NCBI GenBank assembly: GCA_949752735.1
Contig: OX457042.1
Span: forward strand, 27,100,900-27,164,899
Reading direction: 5' to 3'
Source: Lumbricus terrestris
Lineage: Eukaryota > Annelida > Clitellata > Crassiclitellata > Lumbricidae
DNA length: 64,000 bases
Shown: positions 53,580 through 64,000 of the stretch, one piece after another
How positions within the stretch are numbered: the first letter of the stretch is position 1
Layout: the number at the start of each line of letters is the position of its first letter
Translations under genes and position numbers: made by a program
Notes under the pieces: model-generated
The model's input: only the letters and a program-made list of their open reading frames with translations
What the model was told of the DNA's origin: nothing
Databases searched by the model: none

Positions 53580-56500
53580 CTGCAAAACAAAGCTCCTAAG
53601 TTTTAAAATCCACCAATGAAGTGACATTCAGTGAAAAACTCTACAGCAAATTGATATATTTACCAAAGTGTTCCGAGTACTCTGGTGCTAAGCAACAAGA
53701 GTGACTTTTGTGATCAGGGTCCTCAAAGAATTCTGAAAACTGAACGAACTATGGTAGCCCATCAAACGCTTGACTGAATTGGACGCTTGCGGCAAAGGAT
53801 GTTGGTTATTATCTTAATTCACAAGAACTAACGAAGTAAACCTGCTTGACACAAAAGAATTCTCCAACCGAAGACTTTCCCCAAAAATAACTGTCAATAC
53901 CCAAACTCATTCTTGGCAACAAAATGACATGTACACAATTAACTTCATAAACGACCTTGCACTTTTCACGTTTCCATATTGTTGCCCCTATCCACAAAGG
54001 CAGAGCACCTCTACTACTAAAGTCTAACAGCAAACCATCTAAAACCTTTACAAAGCAATTGCATCCCGGTAAAAAATCTCAAAATGATATTGAGAGCAAA
54101 GCGCCAGTTCCACAGTAGGTCAGTGCCACTAAGCACATGTCACATATAAAGACTCAAAAAAGAAGCTATGTATAAATTCATTACTTTGCTATGTACTTAA
54201 ATTTACAAGAGATGTAACGGTTCCAGTCACAGTAATGGGTACAACAACATCCCAAAATAACCACAATTATGCTCGACATAAAATGAAACCTTTCATCCTT
54301 ACTTCTTTTGATATTCAATTGAAACACCTTCACGCTAAAGCTGGTACCTAACTCAATTGCAATATTCGTGCACATAATTCTAACTTAGCAGAACCCAAAG
54401 ATACATTCCAAATCAAACAACTCTGGCTGGCTGCTAGAACTTTCATTTGGTCCTTTTGTCAACACCTTCCAACATGCACATTTAAATCTACTGACAAAAA
54501 TTAATATGATACAGACAGCACATAAATTCCCCCAATTCTACACATTCTAACTCCAAACGCATATTGCAGAACTTACGCCACACTAAACGCCTACTGCTCC
54601 GGCGGAAGACCCACACAACCCTGAACGAAACTTGGATGCCTTTTCTGGTAATGTTCAAAGGCGATTTCAGACGTCATGTGAAAAGTCTTAACCCGCAATC
54701 AATCAATGACTTCGGAAATGTCTCGCAGTGACAACTCGAAGAGAAAGTTAGATTTCAATGTATCATAAGTCCGAATCTGGGTCGTAAATGACAACCAAAT
54801 GTGGAACTGAAACCAATCAACCAACAATCAATCAATCAACAATCAATCAACAACCTTAGTTATTAGTAACAGATCATATATACAGTAAACAGAATTTTTT
54901 TAAAATAATGTAAGAAATAAAATTATAAATATCTATATTAATCACTAGAACTATATCAGACTATAGCAATGTCAGCACTGAAAGAAGAGTACTTATAAAA
55001 ATTTACACATGTATTCCAGTTCATCAATCAAGTAAGTAGCTTTCATTACTATCAGAATTTGAGAACACTTTAAGTTCTGTGGATATAAACAGAATGCAAA
55101 TATGCATTTTTATTAGTGTCAGTTGAAATCCATGGTAAAACGTTCAATTCAATTTTCGTTTAAGCAAGGCTTCAGGCTGGCAGAACGCAGCCTGTTACAT
55201 ATAATAAATTTAACAAAGGTTTTATGTGCAAGTTCAGTCCTGATGCAAGACAAATAAATATTGAGTTTGAATTAATATAGATGGTTTTGTTGTGAGTTTA
55301 TTTCAGGATTTGCTAGGCTAAATAATGTTTTTGAACAGTTCTCTACAGATAAAAGTTGCAAATATCTTCTTCTGGTAAACATTGATATTAAAATTCATGG
55401 TAGAATTTTGTAAAAATGGGCGAAAATCATGGCATGAAATTACACTTTTATTTACTAAGATGCAACTACATAATAATAGCCAATGTATGGTGGCACAAAA
55501 AGTCAGTGCACATACGACATACGTCCTGCATCAAATAACATTTGGATTTAGTTCGACAGACCAACTGGTAAAAAGAATTTAACATCAATGTCAAGGAAAG
55601 GCAGCTTTACTTTATTTTTAATTCATTGCAATTCATTACGTAACGCAGGACATCAGCTACTAATTCATCGATTTGCAATATTTTAAGAACTTTGATCAAA
55701 AACACAGCAATTCACGTTTTTTGCGGAAATTCACAACAAATGCTGAATACTACAGTGTTCTCGACTTTGTGAATTCCTACTGACACCAGGGCTGAAGGTG
55801 GTTTTGAAAAGTTGCCGGGTCTGAATTTAGTGGAAAAGCCGACGCTTTGGCCCGAAAAATTCTGTGACAACCTTTTTTAGTGATTTACCCAAAAAAATCC
55901 TAAATGTTACCATTTTTACCTAGTTTTGGCACTTTTTTAGTCATCCGCAACTCATTTTTCTTAAACAAGCGACCCAGCCAGCAACAGCAGGTTACAAAAA
56001 TCAATGCCGGGTTGCAGACCCGGACTGACCTAGCTCACTTTCAGCCCTGACTGACACTAATATTCATGCAGTACTACATGGAATCAACCAAATAATAGTG
56101 TTCAGCAGCAAAGTAAAGAATTAACAGAAATTCGTCCACATATGTCAAAGATCTTACTTTTTCGTCGTTCCTTCAAGACTTCTTGGTACTCTGCAAACAA
56201 AAAGTGTGAACACTATGTACAGTAACTCGAATAAAGAAATCAGTCAACAATGAAATCAGCATCATACTTCATTCGGTATCTGCTGTGGCACCATGCATTC
56301 GAAACAGTCTTCCTGTCACAATTAATCACCGGCAGGTTCGTGTTTATCTCTGGCTTTATTCAAGCAGACAATGTAGCGATCATTGGCTAAAAAGGTTTTG
56401 CTGGGTTTAGTTCAACAGCACTTCTGACCAGATACTCCTATATAGCCCGAGCGTTATGCATTTGTGTTACAGGCTAGAAGAGCACACTGGCATGAAGATA

Positions 56501-59500
56501 AGAAGGCTGCTGGTTCGATACCTGCTAGCCCCATAAAATGTTGGTTCAACCTCCCACTCACTATGGAGCAACTGTAAAATAAGCAGGACAGATGGACTAC
56601 TTGCAGGCTGCCAAACAGTTAATTTGACTCCCGTTAAACTCATCACCTGCTTCATTTATATCATGTGATCTTAATGCATACTTTTAGTGTAAATTAATAA
56701 ACAACTAATATTATTTAGTATATTATTACATTAATCTGCTCCCAAAAACTGCATAATGCACGTAGGAAAACTGGGAAAAAAATGGACATCGCAAAATCAG
56801 AGATTACTACCCGATCAGTTTTTACGTCACTAAGAGAAGTACAATGTCGACATAAATATTACCGATCGATGCCTTGCGTATTAGGCACCGACACAATAGA
56901 AGTTGATGATGATGAGGACAATAGAAGTTAGCAATTAATCAATAAATTTAATCTAATTTACAGACTTAAGACACAATGTAAAAACAAAATCCTACTAAAT
57001 ATAACCGACAACTTCTTACAAATGAAATTTCCACAGGTCATGTTGACATTAATTAATCCATTGAAAGTTACTTTCGTAAAATCATATCCCAGATATCAAA
57101 CTTTAAGTTTTTCTGTGAATTTTTATTCCGGTGCTATAAGCAAAACGCAAATCGCACTCAAAAATTTACACCTGGATGAACGAACGTCTCCCAGAATTAT
57201 TCAATATTCATTTCAATTCAATCTAGGACTAATCCCGTATAATCCTGCTTGAGCAGCTAGGATTAACGTTAATTAATCTCATCTTAATCCTTGCCCAAAA
57301 GAATTAATACTCCAGCCATACAAAGGAAAGCAACGCGAATAATAGCCGACTTGTCTTACCGCGGTACAGGTATATCTGAGCCTCAATCAAGTTAAACGTG
57401 TGACATCTGATGGAAGTCTTCTCAGCAGCAGGTAGCTTCGAATTAGTCGATGCCGCTGTCGACTTGTTAATCTCCGCTGAAAGACGAGTTTTTTCAGAGG
57501 ATAGACTCTCCGCTGTATCCCTAGCTGCGTCATCTGCTGGTTCAGAATGCGACGCAGGTTTGGCACCTTCACTAGAGTTGACAACAACAGTGTTGTTATT
57601 TCTCATAGGAACATCAGGCTTTGGGACGATCTGATTGAATCGCGGAATTCCCAGGATGCATCTTGCTGGAACTACCGGATTGCTTTCCGCCAAAGAAACT
57701 TCTTTGTTAGAATTACACCTAGACAATTTATCACAGTTTGTGTCCCTGTGCTTAGGTTCGTTGCTGGAACTGCTTCTTGCGACGCCAGAAGGAAAGAAAT
57801 CCTTCTGGTTCGCTTCCTGCGGTCTGGTTTTCGTCCCATTGTCATGCCAACAACGATCGAAGGTCTTCGAATTCGAACCGTCAAAACTTTTACACCGGGA
57901 ATTCGGAGTTGACCACCTGCCACGACCTGAATTTGTGCCCGCCTTACCTCTTCCATAGTCAACATGCTCTCGGATGGCAGAACACTGGCCGACATTTATG
58001 GGAACGCTTTGCTTACTATCGCCTGGAGCAGACAGAGGATCGACTGTGGGCTGGACATTGTTTTTCGAACGGCGTCCACTCCTCACAACTGTCCAGTCAT
58101 CTTCCAATGTTTCCTTTAGCAAACATGAAAATGCAAAATCATCCAAGCTAACATCGGAAAGACTTGCTCGGCCAGAAAGATTGTCCACGTACATCGAATC
58201 GTTGTCGGCGACTTGCTTCTCAGCTGAAGAATTTTCGGGAGGCACCGAGAAATCTGCGCTTGGTTGATGTCGAACGTCGAAAGAAGTGCCAAAGCACGGC
58301 TCGGAATCAAGCCGCGCGTGGGCAGTAACGCCAAGTGAAAGACGGTTTTCTGACAATTTAGCGCACTCTTTGTGAACAGTTGGATGGTCAGCGCAAGATG
58401 AATTACGTAAATCACCAATACTTGTTGTCTCTTCCTGTAGAGAAGAACTCTCGATAGAATCGGGAGAAATGAAGTCCGGCGATGAAAAAGGCGGCGTGTA
58501 TTTTGCATTTCGATCAACCTGTAATGACTTCGGCTTTCGTTTCTTGGAAACTGTGGTGAATTCTGCCTCCTGTTCGCAGGCAGAATCCTCTGGCTGGTGA
58601 AGATCAGGATGCTGATCGTTAGGAACATCAGATTTCTGGTCGGCAGAGTCGATAACATACATCGCGTGGTCGCTGTCGGCATCCGACGATGTCTCGACTC
58701 CCGAACTATCGGTCACACTGCTCTGCTGGTCCAACGTGTTTGGCAGATCGACAATTCCCATCCGCATGCTCTCAAAGTCATGCCCTACCGTCTTGTCTGC
58801 TACGAGAGATCTCAAAATGTCATCGGTGTCGAGCTCCGCAGGCGATATAACCTCCGAACATTCAGAAAGGTTCTTTCCGTGTTCCGAGTCCTCCGAAAGT
58901 TCCGAGCTGGGAGTGACCAGTCCGTTTTTCACGGAGGCCAGCCCAAGCGTCTCGTGCCGGCTCCAATCACCGAAACCCGAATCGTTTTCGATGGCGTCTT
59001 TCTTCTCGAGTCCGGCATCAACCGCCTGCTTACTCGGATGCTTCCTCGCCTTCGTCTTTTCCTCGGTGACCTCGGTTGAATCCTTTGTTGGTTTCTGCCC
59101 CAATCCACAGTATTTCAAGGCACCTTCCAGCGTCCAACTGTCGCCAGACAATTTCTGCACATCGTAACCAAGGATCAACTTGTTTTCCTTTTGCTTCTTT
59201 CGCTTGGCAGCTCGTTTTTCATTGGCAGACGAGAATTCCTCGACTTCCGAATTTTCGACAACAGTATTGCTCGGTTCAGTAGCTGACAAATTGTTTTCTT
59301 TTCCACCCAATCCCGGTAAATTAGGTTCATTCACTGTTTTGTCTACGGCAACGCTGATATCCTCCACATTGCTCTGTTCTTTTTCAGCTTCAGGGCTTGA
59401 AGCAAGAGAAGCGGTAGCGCACAAGTCGCCTGAAATTCAATTTAAAAAAACTCTTAAGAATCCAGATTTTTAATACAATTTTAGCCTCCATTGTCTTTCA

Positions 59501-60461
59501 TAATTCGCCAGATTCACAATTTTTTTTACATAAACTGTATTTTACTGAATAATTTTTAATAATTTTATTGAACTGAACTAAAATGCTATTTTTTTATATA
59601 AATGCAGATAGGTTAAACAAGCTAGAGCCTCAAATCAACATCACCAAAATATGAGACACTAACATTGTGTTATGTAATCACATACACCAAAATACTTGAA
59701 GCCACTGGATTCAACTAATTTACAATACTGAATTTGCAATTTAATATTTGTAATAAAAAATGTACAAGTATATTGCACTATCTGTGTCAAACCATGCTGA
59801 TCTACAAAGAAAAGACTGAATTTGCAATCGTTTTTTATTTTAAAAAATGTATAAATATATTGCACTATCTGTGCAGAAAGCATGCTAATCTTCAAAGGAA
59901 AAACTGATTTTGCAATAATTTTTAATTTAAAAAATGTATAAATATACTGCACAATGTGTGTGCAAAAAGCATGCTGATCTACAAAGGAAAGACTGATTTT
60001 GCAATCATTTGCATAAATAAAACCGTATAAATATATTGCACTATGTGTGCATAAATAATTCTGCATCGTCCACATACGCTCATCAACTCTACAAACACAA
60101 AGCAGGGCTTTTTTTAACGTGCAGTTGTACACAAAATGTGCAGTTCTAAATGTATTTGTGCAGTTGTAGAAGCACTTATGTTCAGTGAAAACTAGCAATT
60201 GGAAATAATTTACCATGGAGGATGAGAAGGGAAAGAAGAAGTTGTGCAGTTCTAAAATTCCCTTAAAAACAGCCCTGACACAAAGCCACTGTTGCACAAC
60301 ACTCACCTACTCTACTTGGCGGTACGTAGACGGCCTTTCGACCGAAGACACAAAGCCACTGTTGCACAACACTCACCTACTCTACTTGGCGGTACGTAGA
60401 CGGCCTTTCGACCGAAGACATTACTCCTGTTCCACGAACTCTTTATGTTGTTCCGGAGCAT
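53515..60461 (-). CDS. Uncharacterised protein of about 750 residues, four-exon model
   Basis: Exons: 60461-60377, 59429-57360, 56190-56158, 53579-53515; all junctions are phase 1. I do not recognise the family. The N-terminus has RKAVYVPPSRV (18-28), reminiscent of the short xLYVPxxRR motif at the start of R3HCC1L-type proteins, a weak resemblance only. The giant exon is hydrophilic and Ser/Asp/Glu-rich with basic islands: NEKRAAKRKKQKENKLILGY, DVQKLSGDSWTLEGALKYCG LGQKP, EAEFTTVSKKRKPKS, DDFAFSCLLKETLEDDWTVV RSGRRSK, GRGKAGTNSGRGRW. No catalytic domain, signal peptide or membrane segment is seen. The end is KERRKK-SPRERGRGK. Composition suggests an intrinsically disordered nuclear or RNA-associated protein (inference). 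The large exon is nearly certainly coding (689 codons without a stop); the flanking exons rest on splice sites and phase. Confidence 0.7.
55787..56049. mobile_element. hAT-type MITE, CAGGGCTGAAAGTG ends
   Basis: Perfect target-site duplication ACTGACAC at 55779-55786 and 56050-56057. Ends CAGGGCTGAAGGTGG and CTCACTTTCAGCCCTG. In an intron of the uncharacterised minus-strand gene. Confidence 0.9.
56158..56190 (-). CDS. Uncharacterised gene, exon 3 (33-nt microexon)
   Basis: cacactttttgtttgcag|AGTACC ... CGAAAAA|gtaagatc encodes EYQEVLKERRK. Phase 1-1. Strong splice sites on both sides; charged sequence that joins well to both neighbours. Confidence 0.55.
56455..56660 (+). mobile_element. tRNA-derived SINE, family 2
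   Basis: The B-box-like stretch is ctggttcgatacctgctagc. The 3' part (aggctgccaaacagttaatt tgactcccgttaaact) matches the 9.0-kb copy. It lies in an intron of the uncharacterised minus-strand gene. Confidence 0.65.
57360..59429 (-). CDS. Uncharacterised gene, exon 2 (2,070 bp)
   Basis: Acceptor ttgaatttcag|GCGAC; no ATG is needed, as the frame is entered in phase 1 (G + GC). Donor CGCG|gtaagac after IEAQIYLYR. The frame continues past the donor to a stop at 57304, but the donor is strong. Codon content is much more GC-rich than the flanks. Confidence 0.9.
59720..60060. repeat. Tandem repeat, about four units of 87-89 bp
   Basis: tataaatatattgcactat recurs at about 59772, 59859, 59946 and 60035, with tgatctacaaaggaaa and ctgattttgcaat between. 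The minus open frame of 215 codons over it (repeated HIVQYIYTFF) is a product of the repeat. A single stray unit part is at about 60840-60882. Confidence 0.9.
60103..60277 (-). mobile_element. hAT-type MITE, family B, beside the 70-bp duplication
   Basis: Perfect target-site duplication ACACAAAG at 60095-60102 and 60278-60285. Ends CAGGGCTTTTTTTAACG and AAAAACAGCCCTG. Reverse orientation relative to the other two copies. Its right-hand target repeat is also the first 8 bp of the tandem duplication at 60278-60417. Confidence 0.9.
60278..60417. repeat. Exact 70-bp tandem duplication covering a splice donor
   Basis: caaagccactgttgcacaac starts at 60281 and 60351, and the two 70-bp copies are identical through accgaag. 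Each includes the minus-strand sequence CCGCCAAGTAGAGTAG|gtgagtgttg, so exon 1 of the uncharacterised gene has two possible donors. Use of the distal donor would frameshift into an early stop. Confidence 0.95.
60377..60461 (-). CDS. Uncharacterised gene, exon 1 (start)
   Basis: The ATG at 60461-60459 is preceded in frame by TAG 18 bp upstream, so it is the first possible start. Reads MLRNNIKSSWNRSNVFGRKA VYVPPSRV; donor GTAG|gtgagtg, phase 1, matching the next exon. The donor and last 41 bp lie in the 70-bp tandem duplication. Confidence 0.65.
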
Positions 60462-60879
60462 TCCTCTTCTGATAGCGGCCTAAATGCGTACTTCGGCCGA
60501 CAGCAGCAATGCCCGTCTGCTCTAGAAAGGATAGACTTTCAATCGTCTGATAGAGAACCCGTCAGAAGTTGTTGTTAAGTACACTCGCTTGATTCGAGTC
60601 CCTTTAACGTATTTTCCTTTTCAGACTTTTTCAACGCAATTAACCTGAAAACAAAAGACTCGTAGTTAGATATTTTCAATGTTTCTTTTTAAAAAAGTTT
60701 AAAAAGTTTAGTTGCATTTTGCATCAAACTAAACAAGGTTCTTAAATGGGCAATGAATAAATAGCTAGACACTTATAATTACGTTCCCTGACCTGAACAA
60801 AGCCCATTCAACAGACGGTTTAGTGGTTAGCACGCTTAATTGCAACCATTTGTATAAATAAAACGGTATAAATATATTG

Positions 60880-61150
60880 CACAGGCCGGTCAGGACAGAC
60901 CGGTGGAGAGAGTCGGGGGAGAGCGTGGGACACATACGAGCATTGACCCAAGTTGTCCTTTATGCCTCTCTCCCAATATTCTCTTCATTTAGACAAGGCG
61001 GTCTAACTGCTCCAAGATGTTAATGGTATGGAGCAGACCTGCTGACTGGACCTGTTGAAGCTGGGCAGCATGACGCGAGACAGACTCAGACAGAGAGTGG
61101 CGTCGGACTCTTACGGGCATTGAGCCCAATGATGTTGATGATGACGCTTA
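60880..61150 (+). mobile_element. Interspersed repeat ending in GATGAT-type tail
   Basis: A GC-richer block (ggtcaggacagaccggtgga, agcattgacccaagttgtcc, ggtctaactgctccaagatg, gcattgagcccaatgatgtt) ends in gatgttgatgatgacg. Trinucleotide tails of this sort are common in RTE-type LINEs and their SINEs. The family is not recognised. Confidence 0.45.
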
Positions 61151-62864
61151 ATTGACAATTCAGACATTCTCGGTTACGTCTTCGTCTTCGGACATTTCAA
61201 CGTTCAAGTTCTGCAGGAAATTAAGCAGAAATTGAGTGCATACATTCTGCAAACAAAACCCTAAAAATCTAAAATGTTTTGAGAATGAAGTCTGGGCACA
61301 TCGGGAAACACCTGAAAATTTTCACAGCTGAACCTAGTTAGTCTTTATATGGAGGACCATACATCACTGACATGCCAAACAAGTCCATTAGCTCTCCGTC
61401 CATCTCTTGGCTTTTGTGGACGAGTAGGAATGCAAGTCAACAACTTGGAAAAGGTTGCAAAATCATCACGGAAAGATGACGTCCATGTTAACCTATTTAT
61501 AAATCTGTAGCATACTACGACAGTCGTCTAATTAAATTTGATTACATTAATTGATTATAACTAAATTCTGTTCAAATCTAAACAATGAACAGTAAACAAT
61601 GACAGTAAAAGATTTTAGCTAACAAATATGATGTGTAACAAAAATAAATATTAGCATACGGTAAAATAAATGTTTATAGATGAATTTAGCAAATTAACTT
61701 CTAAAGGGGGGAGGTGGAGGGAAGCTTATTTGTGCATATGCATGGGGTGGTTCCACAAAATGTACGAGTTGCCACATAGAACAGGGGGCGTTCAAAAATA
61801 CGATTTTTTTCTTTATGGGCCCTAATGTAAGTTCCTCAATGGCACTGGACCTATAGAACTGTTTTACCACTTAACGAAAGTTATTGTTATCCTCTGTTTA
61901 CTAGGCATGCAAGTTTCCTTCTAGGGACTTGACCTCTTTTCTGCCCTCTCACAACTTGATTAATCAGGCCATATACCACAAAACACCTGGTCTCAGCAAC
62001 ATAAACAATAAGGTAGGTCAGAGTAAAGCAACACTGAATTGAAAAACAAGCATTGCTATCAACACTTCTCTCATCAACAAAGCAGAGACAGATAGACAGA
62101 CATACAGACAGACAAACAGACAGACAGACAAAGAAACAGAGAGACGAGTACCGAATCCACATTCTACGCTGCAACAAAAGCCTGTGTTTTTCGGTCCTGC
62201 AAAGTTCTGAGACTGTTTTGTGTTTCATGGGCCAGTCACGTGTGACAAGAGCAAAACCAAGTTATATTGGGACAGTAAGCCAAGTGGCAATTTTTAGCAA
62301 ACATAAATCATAACAGCCACTGAAACATCACTGCTCGGATAAGAAAAAATGGCATGTACTATATACGTACAAAAGATTTACTAGCAACAGCAAAGCTCTT
62401 GAAAGCTCTGTACAATGCTAGCTAACCCCGAATATTGTTGCTAGGAGTACATACACAACTGATTGATAGGGTCCTAAAATGGTTCCATATAAAATGCTCA
62501 GTTAGATACACTACACATAACAACTCCGCCACTGGTCGCACTCTGCCAGTGCCAGTCCCAAGCCTGGATAGCATTCAAACAATTATAAAACTTGTGCTCA
62601 CTTGTACGGTGAACGATTCAGACGTGCTCCCTCCCATGGTACAAGGCCACAAGAGAAAAAAAATGCCATGAGACAACACATTTCAAAAAGGACTAAGTGA
62701 GGTAAATGCCTGGGACAGAGCCCTCGCTGATACATGAGGTGTGCATCAAAGCCGAGAGCACTCTAATGTGCGACTATTTTTGGCTAACCCTGGTCATGTC
62801 TCCATGGGTTACTCCCTCCAGTTCACAAATAACAACACTCTTTATGACCACGTTCACCACCTGG

Positions 62865-63110
62865 TCACCTGGTGCCGTCAGCTCTTGGAGCTCTGGCGAC
62901 ATTCCTGACGTATCCTCTCCAGTGTCTCCTCTCTCTTATTGCCTCTCTCAGCTCCTCTAGGCTCATGCCAGACTTTTCCTGTACTTCATCCAACCATCTC
63001 TTCCTCGATCTTCCGCGTCTCCTCCTTCCCTCACTGCAAGCCGTCATCAGCTCCTTTTCCAAACCGTTAGATTTCATCACATGGCCGAAGTAGCTCAATT
63101 TCCTCCAAGT
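62865..63110 (-). mobile_element. LINE (RTE-like) ORF C-terminus fragment
   Basis: The minus frame reads YFGHVMKSNGLEKELMTACS EGRRRRGRSRKRWLDEV, the well-known C-terminal tail of RTE-like endonuclease/reverse transcriptases (YFGHVxR...GRPRxRWxDxI). The upstream RT domain is absent. Confidence 0.8.
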
Positions 63111-63257
63111 TGCTGTTTGCTGCAGTGACCGCGTTCACACAACCTTGAAATTCCACGTTCTGATCTTCTCAGAAGAAAAGGTTTCATTAAAAGAAAGCTT
63201 TATACTTTATATTAACATTTTGTTTTACATTACTTTTCATGTATTATTACTTCCATG

Positions 63258-63404
63258 CAATGCTTAAAGTGTAGAAAAAGAAGTGCATGGACGTTCGTTA
63301 CCATTCCCTGCGGGGTGGGTCAAATAAGTGGCAGGACGGTGTAAAGATTTTAAAACAAGTGCCTGGGCACCGTCCATGACCGTCCAGGCACACTACAAGC
63401 CCTG
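63258..63404 (+). mobile_element. hAT-type MITE, family A
   Basis: Ends CAATGCTTAAAGTG and CACTACAAGCCCTG; the interior matches family A. The flanking octamers CTTCCATG and CTTCATGT are related but imperfect, so this looks like an older copy. Confidence 0.8.
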
Positions 63405-64000
63405 CTTCATGTGTTATATCGCATTAATTGTTGATGTCCCATTGTGCACTAGAAAAATGAAATAATAAAGGCTACACTTACCTACTTAAAAGAATTAGGT
63501 TTTGAGTAAAGCAAAGAGGATGAGGGGCTACCAGTCAAATGCAAGAGTGAGTATATACGGAGAAAACACATTCCAAAAGGACAAATTGTGGTCAAGGAGA
63601 GGGACAGAGCCAGAGCTGGAACTATAAAATCAAGTCTGTTTGAAGACTGAAGTGAACGATACGAAGAGAATGAAAAAGCCCAGAGCATTGCATCAGCTTG
63701 CCAGCTGAGTCAGGGCAAATGCACCATGATCGAAATCAATATAATTATGATCATCGATCCGCAAATCAATAATATCAACAATTAACGCACAACAAATGCA
63801 TTCCACAATTTGCCATTTAATCTGAAAATTTCCGGTTTTAAACACATTTCTAAACATAAATCAGTCATCAATTCGTATTTAAATTGCAATCTTGTTTTTT
63901 GACAGTGCTCACATAAAGTAAATTTACAGTAGAAGCCTATGCACAGGTTAAGTCAGTACCAAATAGACAAGTAATGTAATATAATGTAAACCGCCGACAA

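Larger units (their letters stand above)
53580..57359 (-). other. Introns 2 and 3 of the uncharacterised gene
   Basis: Outside the microexon they hold a hAT MITE (55787-56049), a family 2 SINE (56455-56660) and a (CAAT)n-like tail at 54815-54855. A minus frame at about 54595-54680 (EIAFEHYQKRHPSFVQGCVG) looks coding-like but lacks a compatible acceptor. Confidence 0.5.
59430..60376 (-). other. Intron 1 of the uncharacterised gene
   Basis: Contains the 87-bp tandem repeats, the family B hAT MITE and one copy of the 70-bp duplication; otherwise AT-rich. Confidence 0.55.
60462..64000. other. Intergenic region, right end of window
   Basis: The first 200 bp are probably promoter/5' UTR of the uncharacterised gene. 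Then a GATGAT-tailed repeat (60880-61150), a (CAGA)n tract (62089-62135), an RTE LINE tail (62865-63110) and a family A MITE (63258-63404). No gene is supported between 61.2 and 64.0 kb. Confidence 0.5.

Noticed and set aside
54595..54680. Minus-strand frame EIAFEHYQKRHPSFVQGCVG then stop
   Set aside because: Coding-like, but no acceptor compatible with the phase of the neighbouring exons; next to a (CAAT)n tail.
57410..59167. Several long open frames on the plus strand and other minus frames
   Set aside because: Shadows of the 2-kb coding exon on the minus strand.
1..64000. CRISPR arrays, bacterial operons, ribosome binding sites
   Set aside because: Not applicable: the sequence is animal nuclear DNA, and the tandem arrays present are satellites.

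Overview
This is eukaryotic, invertebrate animal DNA. The evidence is spliced genes with GT-AG introns of 0.1-10 kb, a boule/DAZL germline RNA-binding gene, a WIP-family actin regulator, an ectodysplasin-like TNF ligand, and dense hAT, LINE and tRNA-derived SINE repeats. The abundance of the palindromic word AGGCCT and the gene types fit an echinoderm or another invertebrate deuterostome; that assignment is inference only. All gene models were built by hand from open frames, splice consensus and intron phase. No transcripts or database searches were available.

Layout. (1) 1-14818, minus strand: the 5' half of a WIPF (WASP-interacting protein) gene. The WH2 exon is at 14.6-14.8 kb, glycine/proline exons lie near 11.4 and 1.4 kb, and a proline-rich exon runs off the left edge. 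(2) 14.8-22.9 kb: intergenic DNA, including probable boule 3' UTR, with LINE, SINE and hAT-MITE copies. (3) 22948-33504, minus strand: a complete eleven-exon boule (BOLL/DAZL family) gene of about 270 codons, with a 22-nt microexon and a start codon that is the last codon of exon 1. Its introns carry hAT elements. (4) 33.7-43.5 kb: a compartment packed with AGGCCT-containing words, microsatellites, MITEs and a dead LINE. (5) 38737-46332, plus strand: a six-exon, type II membrane TNF-superfamily ligand resembling ectodysplasin. It includes a stalk exon with a furin-type site that sits in a different frame from the longest open frame there. (6) 46.3-53.5 kb: repeats, including a 10-copy satellite and a 1.7-kb DNA transposon with an unfamiliar ORF. 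(7) 53515-60461, minus strand: a four-exon model for an uncharacterised protein of about 750 residues. Its first-exon splice donor lies in a 70-bp tandem duplication beside a hAT insertion. (8) 60.5-64 kb: intergenic repeats.

The genes do not form one pathway: cytoskeleton (WIPF), germ-cell translation control (boule), epithelial or immune signalling (TNF ligand), and one unknown. The strongest structural signal is a large set of short hAT-type elements from several families, most still flanked by matching 8-bp target-site duplications.
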